Positions 44,215-56,657 of a stretch of DNA of 64,000 nt are shown here, one piece after another; positions within the stretch are counted from its first letter, which is position 1, and each line of letters begins with the position of its first letter. A program made the position numbers and the translations under genes. The notes under the pieces were generated by a model. That model made no database searches and was not told the origin of the DNA. It saw only the letters and a program-made list of their open reading frames with translations. The stretch lies in contig NC_053142.1 of assembly GCF_016808335.1 (NCBI RefSeq), positions 2,927,802-2,991,801 of the forward strand, given 5' to 3'. This DNA comes from Panicum virgatum (taxonomy: Eukaryota; Streptophyta; Magnoliopsida; Poales; Poaceae).

Positions 44215-44224
44215 CTATAAGTAG
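44215..44224 (+). promoter_or_regulatory. TATA box of the E 5' LTR
   Basis: CTATAAGTAG about 612 bp into the LTR, just before the GC-rich leader; repeated in the 3' LTR at 52778-52787. Confidence 0.7.
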
Positions 44225-45554
44225 CGCCCCGCGACCCCCCCAGCATCCCATCTCCCCCAGTGCCGCCCCTAACCCTAGCGCCACCGCCCTCGCCTTGCTC
44301 CGCCGCATAGGTGCTCTGCGCCGCCGTGGAGTCACTGCTCCGCCACGCCCCGGACTCCGCAGAGCTGCGCAGTAGCCACTTCCCGTGCCCCGGATTGCCT
44401 CCGGATTCACTGCCCCGACCACGGACCACGCCAGCGCCGGATTTGTCACCGGAGCGCCGCCTCGGTGAGTATGCTCCCCACTACAATTACTCGCCGCCGG
44501 CACATCCCCGGCCCACCTGACCCCTGGATCACCTTCACAGCTCGACAGCGCATCGTCCCGTAGGGAAAAGAAGCCCGGAGGAGCACGCCGTCATCCCCAT
44601 CACCGAGCTCTGCCCGTGCGCCGCCGCAAGTCACCGTCGATAGCTGCCCCTGCACAGTTTCCCCGAGCGACCGCACCTTGGTGAGCACTTCTTGGCGCCC
44701 CCTTCACTTTTTGCGCACGCTGTAGAGGCGTATAGGCCACACTAGTGGTCAGAACGCCGTCGCCGGCGAGACCCGCCATGGCCTAGCACCGCCTCGCCGC
44801 CGCGCACAACGCCCCGAGCCTTAACCCCCTTACTTGAGTGTCCAGGTGGTTTACGCATGTCATTCTCGTGCTCCACGGCCAAACTTCAACCCAAACGGAG
44901 CTCTGTAGCGCCCGGTTTGCCAGCTCCGGCCGAGCGCCGCCGCGGAGCTCTGCTCCGGCGACCTTGCGCCGCCGGCCCGCGTGTCCGACTCACCCCAGCC
45001 ACCGGATCTGAAAGCGACGATCACGATTAGATCCCGGGGACCTTAGATCTAAACCGTCAGATCCAAAACCGGCGGTCCAGATTAGAAGATACCGGTTCGC
45101 CTGGCGTTTTTGTTAAAGACCCCCCCCAGTTTTCCCAGAATCAACCCGCGGTCCAAGCCTGTTGATAAATAATTAGGTTTAGGTCCAGGTTTTAACACTT
45201 AGCCCCCTGGCCTTTCTGGAAATAGAACCCGCCGTCCTTTGCTGCTGTTTTTGCAAGTTAGACCCTAAAGCTTTAGTTTAATTATGTTTTAGCCCTCGGT
45301 TTTTGCAGAAAACCCCCTGGAACTTTAGTTTTCTTGCAAATAAGCCCCTAGAACTTGTTTTTGGCCTAGTTTATGCGTTTTAGCTCTGTTTTTAGCGTTC
45401 TTTATGTCCACGCGATTGTTGTAACGCATAGAATAGTTTTAGACTAGTTTAAGGTGCTGTTTTTTATGTATTGATGTATTGTTTCTTAGTTTTTGTTAAT
45501 GTTTGTTTGTATGCTTATTCTCGTGCATTGTTTTGGCCATGTGTTCGTGAGTAG

Positions 45555-45648
45555 ACGTTGATCCATCTGAGGAGCCCCAGTACCAGTACCAGGAGCAGCC
45601 GTCTTCCGAGCACTTTGAGCAGCAGCAGGAGCAGTACGAGGAAGGCAA
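45555..45648 (+). other. Exon-like acidic coding segment inside the E 5' LTR
   Basis: Encodes VDPSEEPQYQYQEQPSSE and then EEGK. Bounded by GTGAGTAG| and GGCAA|GTATAA. Fully open here and in 54117-54210. Confidence 0.5.
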
Positions 45649-46999
45649 GTATAACATGAACAACCTATCATCTTTAAATACTGTTTCATACTGCATTTTA
45701 ATACTGTATGCCTATACGGATTTCCTAGCCACTTTATATCCTTTATATATACCTTTGGGTTGCATTTTGGTTAGTTGTGCTAGGTTGCTGCGCTACAACA
45801 CACTCTGGTTCTTTTTAATTAATTTGATTAATGGTTTACTTGAATTTAATTCTGAGAGTGGCACTCTGTGTGGCTTGAGTGGCTCACGTCTCGTTAAAAT
45901 TGGCTTTTGTTAGAAACATGGTTTAGGGGGCCAGCACGGTGCTTAGTGCTTGGTTGGCCACTCTCCATAAGGACCGGTTTATAGAGCGACAACCTGGGAC
46001 AACAGCGCTACCACAAGGCTAGAATGGGATAGACTTGGCGTAATAATTAGATATTTTTGGTTTGGAGTAACTTACCTGCGGGGCAAGAGTAGTAAGCTTC
46101 AATGGTCCCTGCTCCTCCGGCTTGGTCTGTGCTTGGATTGCGCTCCTGTGCTTGTACCCCCGGAGGTAGGCCCCATCGTCGCCGACCTAACTCTCGCGGT
46201 TACGCCTTACCAACGAGATTCTTTTTAAAGGCCTCGTAGTGAGTCGCTGGCCATCTCACCTAAGGAAGTGTGATGAACAACTGGCGTAGCTCACGACTTG
46301 TGGGTAAAGATGTGCAACCTCTGCAGAGTGTAAAACTGGTATACTAGCCGTGCTCACGGTTATGCGCGGCCCAGATCCTCCTTTTGATTAGTGAAGTTAT
46401 CTCCTTCCGACGAGGGAGGTGCTTCTCGGGGTTACCTTGGTGGCTTGGTTTTGGTTTGGTTCTCAGTAGTAGTATAATTAATTCTGATTAATTACTATGT
46501 AACTGGGTTAATGGTAATTCATCAACTCGTAGTAAATAGCTTTAATAAAATTTTGCCAACACTTAAAAGCTAATGCAGTTGAGTCAGCCAACCTTAGAGC
46601 CTCATAGTTTGTGTTATACTTGTTGAGTACAAGTTGTGTACTCACTCTTGCCTCTTCTCTACTTTTTCCTCTTGGCTATGCTACTGCTGCTCAGTTCCTG
46701 CCGACACGAGGGAGTTCGTCCAGCGCTACCAGGATTACGAGGACTTCTAGGTGTTCGTCTCCCAGTCGACGTCCCTGTGGCGCCCTGCTTCAGCTTCGGA
46801 GAGATTTATTCGTATTTTGTACTTCGCTTCCGCTGTATCAGACATTTTGTCGTTATTGTAATAAATAACATTCGTATTCGCTTTATTATACCTTTTTACG
46901 TGATATGTGCTATGATATACTGTTATATACGTGTGACTTGATCCTGGCACGTATATGATTGCTCGGTTTATGTTCTTTTATAAACCGGGTGTTACAGAG

Positions 47000-47011
47000 T
47001 GGTATCAGAGC
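47000..47011 (+). promoter_or_regulatory. Element E primer binding site (tRNA-iMet)
   Basis: TGGTATCAGAGC three bases after the 5' LTR. Confidence 0.95.
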
Positions 47012-47564
47012 CGTATCGACTGTAGGACGAAGCCTAAATAGAACTGGTCGAGTTTTAGGACTTCTTCTCTTCAATCCTTGACTGCTGAAACTATTTTACT
47101 ATTATACCCCTTGACTTCTATGACTTTTACCTTTCTTGCCTTGATTTCTCTCTCTGAAGAATAGTTTTCGTAGATTTGGCCTGAATCAGTCATCTGACCA
47201 CCATGATTTAGCTAGGTGACCCTTTTATAATAAAACGATAGCACGTTCAGCGACGCGTTGTGTTAGTCGAGTCTATTGTTAAACTCGGCTAAGTCGTGAA
47301 AATTGTCTGCTTGTTATTATGCTACATGTTTGATTTGGATTTTTGAATGATTGCATAGCTTAGTAGTTTAAATTTGTTTAAAGAAAATCACTCAGATGTT
47401 AAAGTTAACTAATTAATAAAATGAGATAGATCGTTGGGGGTAAAACAGTCAACTCTATCCTGTCTACTTTATCATGGCTGAGTCTTTTTCCGCAAAGAGT
47501 TATCATATCCATCTGAATTTATTCCTGCAATATCCTTACTCGTGAAATCTTTTGTTCAAATCAG
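47012..47564 (+). other. Element E untranslated leader
   Basis: AT-rich, no gene. Ends TTGTTCAAATCAG immediately before the gag ATG, a plausible splice acceptor. Confidence 0.75.
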
Positions 47565-50500
47565 ATGGTGAACACCAGGAGCACCGGTTCCGGTTCTGGC
47601 CAGCAGCAGGGTCAGAACAACCAGGGTACCGGGATCCCGATGCCTCCGCCTTTGACCCCGGAGCAGTACTTCCAGCTCCAGATGCAGATGATGGCTACCC
47701 TGAACAACACCGTTCAGGCTCTTCAGCAGGCTCACACTCAGCCTCCGCCTCCTCCACCGCCGCAGCCTCGCGACAGGCGTGCTGAGTTCCTGAGGGGTCA
47801 CCCGCCGACGTTCTCTCACACGTCCGACCCTCTTCAGGCTGACGACTGGCTCCGTGCAGTGGAGCGTCAGCTGGACATCACCCAGTGCGATGACCGTGAG
47901 CGCGTTTTGTACGCAGCAGGACAGCTGCGAGGGGCAGCTTTGGACTGGTGGGAGTCCCACCCGGTCCATGACCGCGAGTCTCTCACTTGGCTCCAGTTCA
48001 GGGAGCGCTTCCACAGCCACAACGTCCCCGCGGGCGTTATGAAGATGAAGCAGAAGGAGTTCCTTGCACTGAAGCAGGTAATCTTAAATATAATCACTCA
48101 GCGGTTTCTTTTGAGCTAATGCCCCTTGTCCTATCCTTATGAATCTTGAGTTAATCTTTCGATATCTATCTGTCTTTGTCAATTCAGGGGACTATGTCGG
48201 TCACGGAGTATCGTGATCGCTTTCTTCAGCTGGCTCGCTACGCCCCTGCCGAGGTTGCGGATGACCGCAAGAAGCAGGAGCACTTCATGGAGGGTCTTGA
48301 GGACTACCTCCAGTACGCGCTGCTCAACCTCCGCTTCGACGACTTCAACCATCTGGTTGACAGCGCGCTCAACACTGAGCGTAAGCACTTGGAGATGGAG
48401 GACAAGAAGAGGAAGGTTGTCCCCGTTGCTTCCGGCAGCAACACTCGTCCTCGACTCCAGCAGCCCCAGCAGTACTAGCCTCAGTACCGGCCTCCTCAGC
48501 AGTACCAGCAGAGGCCACCGCAGCAGTACCCACCTCGACAGCAGCAGGCAGGTCAGGGCCAGAGGTTACCGGCACCTCCGGCTCGTGCTGCTCCACCGGC
48601 TCCACCGGCACCGCAGGCTCCACGTCCGGCAGCTCCTACCGGACAGCAGGCTCAGGGACCTCCTCGCACCTGCTTTCACTGCAGCCAGCCGGGGCACTAC
48701 GCCAACGCTTGCCCCCGGAAGGCGCAGGCGGGACAGCAGGGGCGCCCAGCTCAGCCCAGGGCGCCAGCACAGGGCAGGGTGAACCACGTGACGGCCGAGT
48801 CAGCGGCCGAGGCTCCCAACGTGGTTATTGGTACGTTCATGGTTAATTCATATCCAGCTACAGTGCTTTTTGATACTAGTGCTACGCATTCCTTCATTAC
48901 TCAGTCTTTTGTCGAGCATCATGGTATTCATACTAGCACATTAAAGAGGTGCCTGTTAGTATCTTCACCGGGAGGACAGTTGAGGTCTCACACTTACTGC
49001 CCGAGAGTCGGTGTTTCCTTGAGGGGAGTAGAGTTCTGTACTGATCTGATGGTGCTAGACACCAAGGGCATTGATGTCATTCTGGGAATGGAGACTCTGG
49101 CCAAGTGGGGAGTTCGGATAGATTGTGCTCAGAGGACAGTCTTGTTATCAGCTTCCAGTGGCCAAGAGGTTGTTATCAGTGCAGTAGAGCCTTCTGGATT
49201 TCTTCATCAGATGGAGGCTAGACCCACGGACAGTATTCGCGTGGTGTCTGAATTCCCGGATGTCTTTCCGGATGATTTGCCAGGTATGCCGCCTGAACGC
49301 GCCATTGAGTTTTGTATTGATCTCTTGCCTGGCACAGCTCCTATTGCAAAGCGGCCCTACCGTATGGCGCCTATAGAGCATGAAGAAGTCAAGAAGACTA
49401 TTGATGAGTTGCTAGCCAATGGCTATATCCGTCGCAGCTTCTCTCCTTGGGCTTTTCCATTGCTGCTAGTAGATAAGAAGGATGGCTCGAAGAGGATGTG
49501 TGTGGATTATCGTGAGCTGAATGCAGTCACTATCAAGAACAAGCATCCACTGCCCCGTATTGAGGATCTCTTCGATCTGCTTCGAGGTGCTCGTATATTC
49601 TCGAAGATTGATCTTCGTTCGGGTTATTTTCAGCTGAGGATCCGTCCTGGGGATATTCCGAAGACGGCATTCACCTGCAAGTACGGGCTATATGAGTATA
49701 CAGTCATGTCCTTCGGCTTGACTAATGCCCCGGCTTACTTCATGCATCTGATGAACATGGTCTTCATGGATTATCTGGATGTCTTTGTGGTGATTTTCAT
49801 TGATGATATCCTGATCTTTTCCAAGACAGAAGAAGAGCATGAGGAGCATCTGAGACTCGTATTGCAGAGATTGAGAGAGCATCAGTTGTATGCCAAGTTC
49901 AGCAAGTGCGAGTTCTGGATTGACGAGGTTCCATTCCTCGGTCATGTTATCTCTCAGGGAGGCATTGCTGTTGATCCGAGCAAGGTGAAGGATGTGCTCG
50001 AGTGGGAGACACCGCAGACAGTGAAGGAAGTCAGATCTTTCTTGGGCTTAGCTGGATATTATCGGAGGTTCATCGAGAATTTCTCCAAGATCGCGAAGCC
50101 TTTGACTTCTTTGCTAGAGAAGAATGCGGCATTCATATGGACTGATGAGCGTCAGAGGGCCTTTGATGAGCTGAAGAAAAGGTTGACTACGGCGCCAGTC
50201 CTGACTCTGCCAGACCAGACGAAGAGGTTCACGGTATATTGTGATGCTTCGAAGGATGGTCTTGGGTGTGTTCTGATGCAGGAGGGCAGAGTGATTGCTT
50301 ATGCTTCACGGCAGTTACGTCGGCATGAGCTGAATTATCCTACTCATGATCTTGAGTTAGCCGCAGTTGTGCATGCTCTGAAGATTTGGAGGCATTACTT
50401 GTATGGGCAGCGATGTGATATCTACACTGATCACAAGAGCCTCAAGTACATTTTCACGCAGAATGAGCTGAATATGCGGCAGAGAAGATGGCTAGAGTTG

Positions 50501-52135
50501 GTCAAGGATTATGACCTGGAGGTTCACTACCATCCGGGCAAGGCCAATGTTGTAGCAGATGCTTTGAGCAGAAGGAGTTATGTCAACATGGCCGTGGCTT
50601 TCCAGATGCCTCCAGAGTTATGCGAGGAGTTCGAGCAGTTGAGTCTGGGCTTCTTGCATCATACTTCCAGTGCAGCATTTGAGGCAGTACCGACTCTAGA
50701 GTCAGAGATCAGGCAGCATCAGAAAGATGATGGGAAGCTGCAGGAGATTCGTGAGTTGCTCAAGAAGGGCAAGGCTCCTCATTTCAGAGAGGATGATCAG
50801 GGTACCATGTGGTACAAGAACCGGATCTGTGTGCCAGATGTGAAGGATCTTCGGAAGTTGATTCTGAGTGAGGCCCATGATACAGCTTACTCTATTCATC
50901 CGGGCAGCACGAAGATGTATTATGATCTGAAGGAACGTTTCTGGTGGTATGGTATGAAGCGTTCAGTGGCAGAGTACGTGGCTATTTGTGACACCTGTCA
51001 GCGTGTCAAGGCTGAGCATCAGAGGCCAGCAGGTCTGTTACAGCCTTTGAAGATTCCAGAGTGGAAGTGGGAGGAAATCACTATGGACTTCATTGTTGGA
51101 TTGCCTCGTACTCAGAAAGGGTACAACTCCATTTGGGTAGTAGTGGATCGTCTGACGAAGGTTGCTCACTTCATACCAGTGAACACTACTTACTCCGGTG
51201 CCAGACTTGCAGAGTTGTACATCTCTCGGATTGTCTGCTTGCATGGTGTGCCGAAGAAGATTATATCTGACAGAGGGTCTCAGTTCACTTCTCGTTTCTG
51301 GGAGCAGCTCCATGATTCGTTGGATACGAAGCTGCGTTTCAGTACGGCTTATCACCCTCAGACAGATGGGCAGACAGAGAGAACCAACCAAGTGTTGGAG
51401 GATATGCTGAGAGCTTGTGCTATTCAGTACGGTACTAGTTGGGATAAGTGCCTGTCATATGCTGAGTTCTCATATAACAACAGCTATCAGGCCAGTCTGA
51501 AGAAGTCTCCCTTTGAGGCATTGTATGGCAGAAAGTGCAGGACTCCTCTCTATTGGGATCAGATTGGTGAGAAGCAGCTCTTCGGTCCTGAGATCATAGA
51601 TGATGCAGAGCAGATGGTTCAGGCTGTGCGAGAAAATCTGAGGATTGCACAGAGCAGACAGAAGAGCTATGCAGATGGCAAACGGAGAGACCTGACTTTC
51701 AGTGTCGGTGATTATGTGTATCTGAAGGTGTCTCCGATGAGAGGAATCCGTAGATTCAATGTCAAAGGGAAGTTAGCACCTCGGTATGTGGGGCCATTCA
51801 AGGTGCTAGAGCGGAAAGGCGAAGTTGCTTATCGCCTGGAGTTACCTCTCAGTCTCTCAGGAGTTCATGATGTCTTCCATATATCTCAGCTGAAGAGGTG
51901 TTTGCGAGTACCCGAGGAGCAGGCACCACTGGATGGAGTAGATGTCCAGGAGGATCTGACTTATACTGAGCATCCGGTGAAGATTCTGGAGACATCAGAG
52001 AGGGTCACTCGGAACAAGCGCATCAAGATGTGCAGAGTTCAGTGGAGTCATCACAGTGAAGCTGAGGCTACATGGGAGCGAGAAGATGAGTTGTAGAAGA
52101 CATATCCAGATCTCTTTGCTAGCCAGCCCAGCTAA
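47565..52135 (+). pseudogene. Element E Gag-Pol with two premature stops
   Basis: Exon 1 is 47565-48077 (171 codons), the intron 48078-48187 (110 bp, CAG|GTAATC...TTCAG|GGGACT) and exon 2 48188-52135. Domains are as in B: CCHC ([14 protein letters not shown]), protease, RT (FIDDIL), RNase H, integrase and chromodomain. Differences from B: TAG at 48476-48478 for CAG (Gln) in the Gln/Pro-rich Gag linker; protease active-site DTSA in place of DTGA; one extra Ala codon in the Pro/Ala linker; and TAG at 52094-52096 for AAG in the chromodomain tail, 13 codons before the normal TAA. The stop in Gag would prevent any Pol synthesis from this copy. Confidence 0.93.
48078..48187 (+). other. Intron within element E gag (110 bp, phase 0)
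   Basis: Same sites and length as in B, with several internal base differences. Confidence 0.88.
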
Positions 52136-52171
52136 ATCTCGGGGACGAGATTTCTTTAAGGGGGTAGGGTC
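52134..52171 (+). promoter_or_regulatory. Element E stop-codon hairpin (52134-52153) and polypurine tract (52158-52170)
   Basis: AAATCTCG, loop GGGA, CGAGATTT, followed by AAGGGGGTAGGGT next to the 3' LTR. Confidence 0.8.
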
Positions 52172-55100
52172 TGTAACACCCTAATTTAAATTTCAGCATT
52201 TATTAATAAATTAAATTGGCTTTATTTAATTTTCTAAGGTTTATTGTGTTTAGTTGGCATTTAATCTAATTTTTGTTCCTTAAGTAATTAAAATTTATCA
52301 TAGGTTTAAATTTTGTTGTTGCATTCATGCCGGTGCATACTTTCAATGATTTGAGTGTGGTTGAATTCAAATTTGTATTTGAATTCAAACCTTGTTTGAA
52401 TTAGGAATAAAAAAGTTTAGAGTTAAAATGAGATGAAAACCCAACAAAACCCAAGACCCAACCCAGCCCAAATCTCTTCCCGCTCGGCCCAGGCTAACCC
52501 CGCGCGGCCCAGCTTCCCTCCTCCCGCGCTCGGCCCGCGAGACCCAAGGCCCAGCGCAGCAGGCCATCTCCCCCCCCCCCCGCTCGCGCAGCAGCCCGTC
52601 ACCCCACGTCGCCCCGCACGGGCCCGCCTGCCAGCGTGCGCCCGCTCCCCCTCGCTGCCCCGTCTGGCCCACACGTCAGAGCCGCCTCCTTCCTCCCGCA
52701 GCGCCCGCCCGTGATCTCCGGCGAAGTCCACGCCGGCCTTCCAAACCCGGGCGCGCACGCTTAGGGTGGCCGCCGCCCTATAAGTAGCGCCCCGCGACCC
52801 CCCCAGCATCCCATCTCCCCCAGTGCCGCCCCTAACCCTAGCGCCACCGCCCTCGCCTTGCTCCGCCGCATAGGTGCTCTGCGCCGCCGTGGAGTCGCTG
52901 CTCCGCCACGCCCCGGACTCCGCAGAGCTGCGCAGTAGCCACTTCCCGTGCCCCGGATTGCCTCCGGATTCACTGCCCCGACCACGGACCACGCCAGCGC
53001 CGGATTTGTCACCGGAGCGCCGCCTCGGTGAGTATGCTCCCCACTGCAATTACTCGCCGCCGGCACATCCCCGGCCCACCTGACCCCTGGATCACCTTCA
53101 CAGCTCGACAGCGCATCGTCCCGTAGGGAAAAGAAGCCCGGAGGAGCACGCCGTCATCCCCATCACCGAGCTCTGCCCGTGCGCCGCCGCAAGTCACCGT
53201 CGATAGCTGCCCCTGCACGGTTTCCCCGAGCGACCGCACCTTGGTGAGCACTTCTTGGCGCCCCCTTCACTTTTTGCGCACGCTGTAGAGGCGTATAGGC
53301 CACACTAGTGGTCAGAACGCCGTCGCCGGCGAGACCCGCCATGGCCTAGCACCGCCTCGCCGCCGCGCACAACGCCCCGAGCCTTAACCCCCTTACTTGA
53401 GTGTCCAGGTGGTTTACGCATGTCATTCTCGTGCTCCACGGCCAAACTTCAACCCAAACGGAGCTCTGTAGCGCCCGGTTCGCCAGCTCCGGCCGAGCGC
53501 CGCCGCGGAGCTCTGCTCCGGCGACCTTGCGCCGCCGGCCCGCGTGTCCGACTCACCCCAGCCACCGGATCTGAAAGCGACGGTCACGATTAGATCTCGG
53601 GGACCTTAGATCTAAACCGTCAGATCCAAAACCGGCGGTCCAGATTAGAAGGTACCGGTTCGCCTGGCGTTTTTGTTAAAGACCCCCCCAGTTTTCCCAG
53701 AATCAACCCGCGGTCCGAGCCTGTTGATAAATAATTAGGTTTAGGTCCAGGTTTTAACACTTAGCCCCCTGGCCTTTCTGGAAATAGAACCCGCCGTCCT
53801 TTGCTGCTGTTTTTGCAAGTTAGACCCTAAAGCTTTAGTTTAATTACGTTTTAGCCCTCGGTTTTTGCAGAAAACCCCCTGGAACTTTAGTTTTCTTGCA
53901 AATAAGCCCCTAGAACTTGTTTTTGGCCTAGTTTATGCGTTTTAGCTCTGTTTTTAGCGTTCTTTATGTCCACGCGATCGTTGTAACGCGTAGAATAGTT
54001 TTAGACTAGTTTAAGGTGCTGTTTTTTATGTATTGATGTATTGTTTCTTAGTTTTTGTTAATGTTTGTTTGTATGCTTATTCTCGTGCATTGTTTTGGCC
54101 ATGTGTTCGTGAGTAGACGTTGATCCATCTGAGGAGCCCCAGTACCAGTACCAGGAGCAGCCGTCTTCCGAGCACTTTGAGCAGCAGCAGGAGCAGTACG
54201 AGGAAGGCAAGTATAACATGAACAACCTATCATCTTTAAATATTGTTTCATACTGCATTTTAATACTGTATGCCTATAAGGATTTCCTAGCCACTTTATA
54301 TCCTTTATATATACCTTTGGGTTGCATTTTGGTTAGTTGTGCTAGGTTCCTGCACTACAACACACTCTGGTTCTTTTTAATTAATTTGATTAATGGTTTA
54401 CTTGAATTTAATTCTGAGAGTGGCACTCTGTGTGGCTTGAGTGGCTCACGTCTCGTTAAAATTGGCTTTTGTTAGAAACATGGTTTAGGGGGCCAGCACG
54501 GTGCTTAGTGCTTGGTTGGCCACTCTCCATAAGGACCGGTTTATAGAGCGACAACCTGGGACAACAGCGCTACCACAAGGCTAGAATGGGATAGACTTGG
54601 CGTAATAATTAGATCTTTTTGGTTTGGAGTAACTTACCTGCGGGGCAAGAGTAGTAAGCTTCAATGGTCCCTGCTCCTCCGGCTTGGTCTGTGCTTGGAT
54701 TGCGCTCCTGTGCTTGTACCCCCGGAGGTAGGCCCCATCGTCGCCGACCTAACTCTCGCGGTTACGCCTTACCAACGAGATTCTTTTTAAAGGCCTCGTA
54801 GTGAGTCGCTGGCCATCTCACCTAAGGAAGTGTGATGAACAACTGGCGTAGCTCACGACTTGTGGGTAAAGATGTGCAACCTCTGCAGAGTGTAAAACTG
54901 GTATACTAGCCGTGCTCACGGTTATGAGCGGCCCAGATCCTCCTTTTGATTAGTGAAGTTATCTCCTTCCGACGAGGGAGGTGCTTCTCGGGGTTACCTT
55001 GGTGGCTTGGTTTTGGTTTGGTTCTCAGTAGTAGTATAATTAATTCTGATTAATTACTATGTAACTGGGTTAATGGTAATTCATCAACTCGTAGTAAATA

Positions 55101-55569
55101 GCTTTAATAAAATTTTGCCAACACTTAAAAGCTAATGCAGTTGAGTCAGCCAACCTTAGAGCCTCATAGTTTGTGTTATACTTGTTGAGTACAAGTTGTG
55201 TACTCACTCTTGCCTCTTCTCTACTTTTTCCTCTTGGCTATGCTACTGCTGCTCAGTTCCTGCCGACACGAGGGAGTTCGTCCAGCGCTACCAGGATTAC
55301 GAGGACTTCTAGGTGTTCGTCTCCCAGTCGACGTCCCTGTGGCGCCCTGCTTCAGCTTCGGAGAGCTTTATTCGTATTTTGTACTTCGCTTCCGCTGTAT
55401 CAGACATTTTGTCGTTATTGTAATAAATAACATTCGTATTCGCTTTATTATACCTTTTTACGTGATATGTGCTATGATATACTGTTCATTCTGTTGTATA
55501 TACGTGTGACTTGATCCTGGCACGTATATGATTGCTCGGTTTATGTTCTTTTATAAACCGGGTGTTACA
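52172..55569 (+). repeat. Element E 3' LTR
   Basis: Direct repeat of 43603-46996. TATA at 52778-52787, C run at 52570-52581, donor-like site at 53028, acidic exon 54117-54210. Ends GGGTGTTACA. Confidence 0.94.
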
Positions 55570-56657
55570 GGTCACGATTGCGCGACCTCTTCTCATTCAT
55601 CTCTTCGATTCTCCGGCGCTTTCCTCTGTCTGAGATGCAATACTCTTGCATAATCTCGAAGAGCCTGTTTAGGGTCTTCGGCTTACGGTGCTCGAGATAC
55701 TCCCCGCATGGGCCAAGGTTTAAGCCGGCGATGGAGGCTTCGATGATGGTTTTTTCTACCACATCTGGAGCCCTCGCGCGAAGCCTGACGTGGCGATGCA
55801 AGTTTTCTTGCAGAGTGGATCCTTCTTGCTTCAAGTTGTGGAAGTCACATGAGTTGATTTCTTCGGGCTTCGGCTCTCTGAAAGCAGCTGTGAGCTCTCT
55901 ACGGACCTGGTCCCAAGTGTGGATGTGTCCACCTGGGAGGTTGGAGTACCAATGCTGAGCGAGGCCTTTGAGCGAGAGGACAAACGCTTTGACTTTGCAT
56001 GCCGCGCCGCCTCCGGATGCTTTGATTGCAGCTTCGTACTTGAGGAGGAAATCTTTTGGGTCGGATTCTCCATCGAACTACGGGAGAATGGTGGGGTTGA
56101 ATCGGGGAGGCCACGGGAGCTCTTCAAATTCTACGGAGACAGGAGTTGCGAGGTCTTGTTGCGGGCGAAGCTGTTGCGGATGAAGCTGATGTGGCATCCT
56201 GTACTCGCCTTCCTCTTCACCCGAGTACTGTTCTCCTTCAATGATAATTGGTTGTTGGCGAAGCCCCTGGGGCTGAGGCGCCTGTTGCACGGGCTTGGGG
56301 TCTTGGCAAAGGGGTTTCATCATTACCAGACGATCTCGTATGGCCTGCCGCATCGCCTTGCAGCGGAATTCTTCTTCTTTTAACTTATTGAGTTGTTCCT
56401 CAAGCTCTTCGGCGGTGAGCTGATGACCTTTTCCTTTCGATCTTGTTGTCACCGGCGCATTTGATGGGCCTGCTAGAGCTTGCGGCACATTGCGAAGACG
56501 CTCGGTGAGACGTGCGTGGATTCTCTCCATGGCTAGGATGTCTTCGGCGGAGATGCCGAGGTCGTGGAGGTCGACTTCGAATTCTCCATCGGCAAGGTCA
56601 ACCACAAGATCTTCGTCTTGGTCTTCATTGCCATTGTTCGCTAGGATGAGGGCGTTG
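55570..56657 (-). pseudogene. Element F gag, N-terminal and central piece
   Basis: Reading on the minus strand, the frame is open from the G insertion point (56657) through DLADGEFEVDLHDLGIS, a Lys/Glu-rich coiled-coil-like part (LTAEELEEQLNKLKEEEF) and an acidic and Gln/Pro-rich stretch, to a TAG at 56080-56078. It then continues in the same frame through a typical retrotransposon Gag core (FDGESDPKDFLLKYEAA, GLAQHWYSNLPGG) to EMNEKRSRNRD, where E is inserted. The last piece lies at 43440-43602. F is the oldest layer: C, E and G all lie in this one gene. It is Ty3/gypsy-type Gag; the lineage is uncertain because no pol is visible. Confidence 0.8.

Larger units (their letters stand above)
43603..46996 (+). 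repeat. Element E 5' LTR
   Basis: TATA box CTATAAGTAG at 44215-44224. A run of 18 C at 44001-44018 (12 in the other LTR). Donor-like CCTCG|GTGAGT at 44465, acceptor TAG before 45555, acidic exon 45555-45648. An 11-bp deletion near 46925 relative to the 3' LTR. Confidence 0.94.
43603..55569 (+). mobile_element. Element E: complete Tekay-type chromovirus, 11,967 bp, inserted in F gag
   Basis: Two LTRs of 3,394 and 3,398 bp, a tRNA-iMet primer site, intron-containing gag, pol, hairpin, polypurine tract and perfect GGTCA target duplications. Its protein matches B closely, while the LTRs differ more between themselves than B's do. Gag-pol has two premature stops, so E needs help in trans to move. 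Confidence 0.96.
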
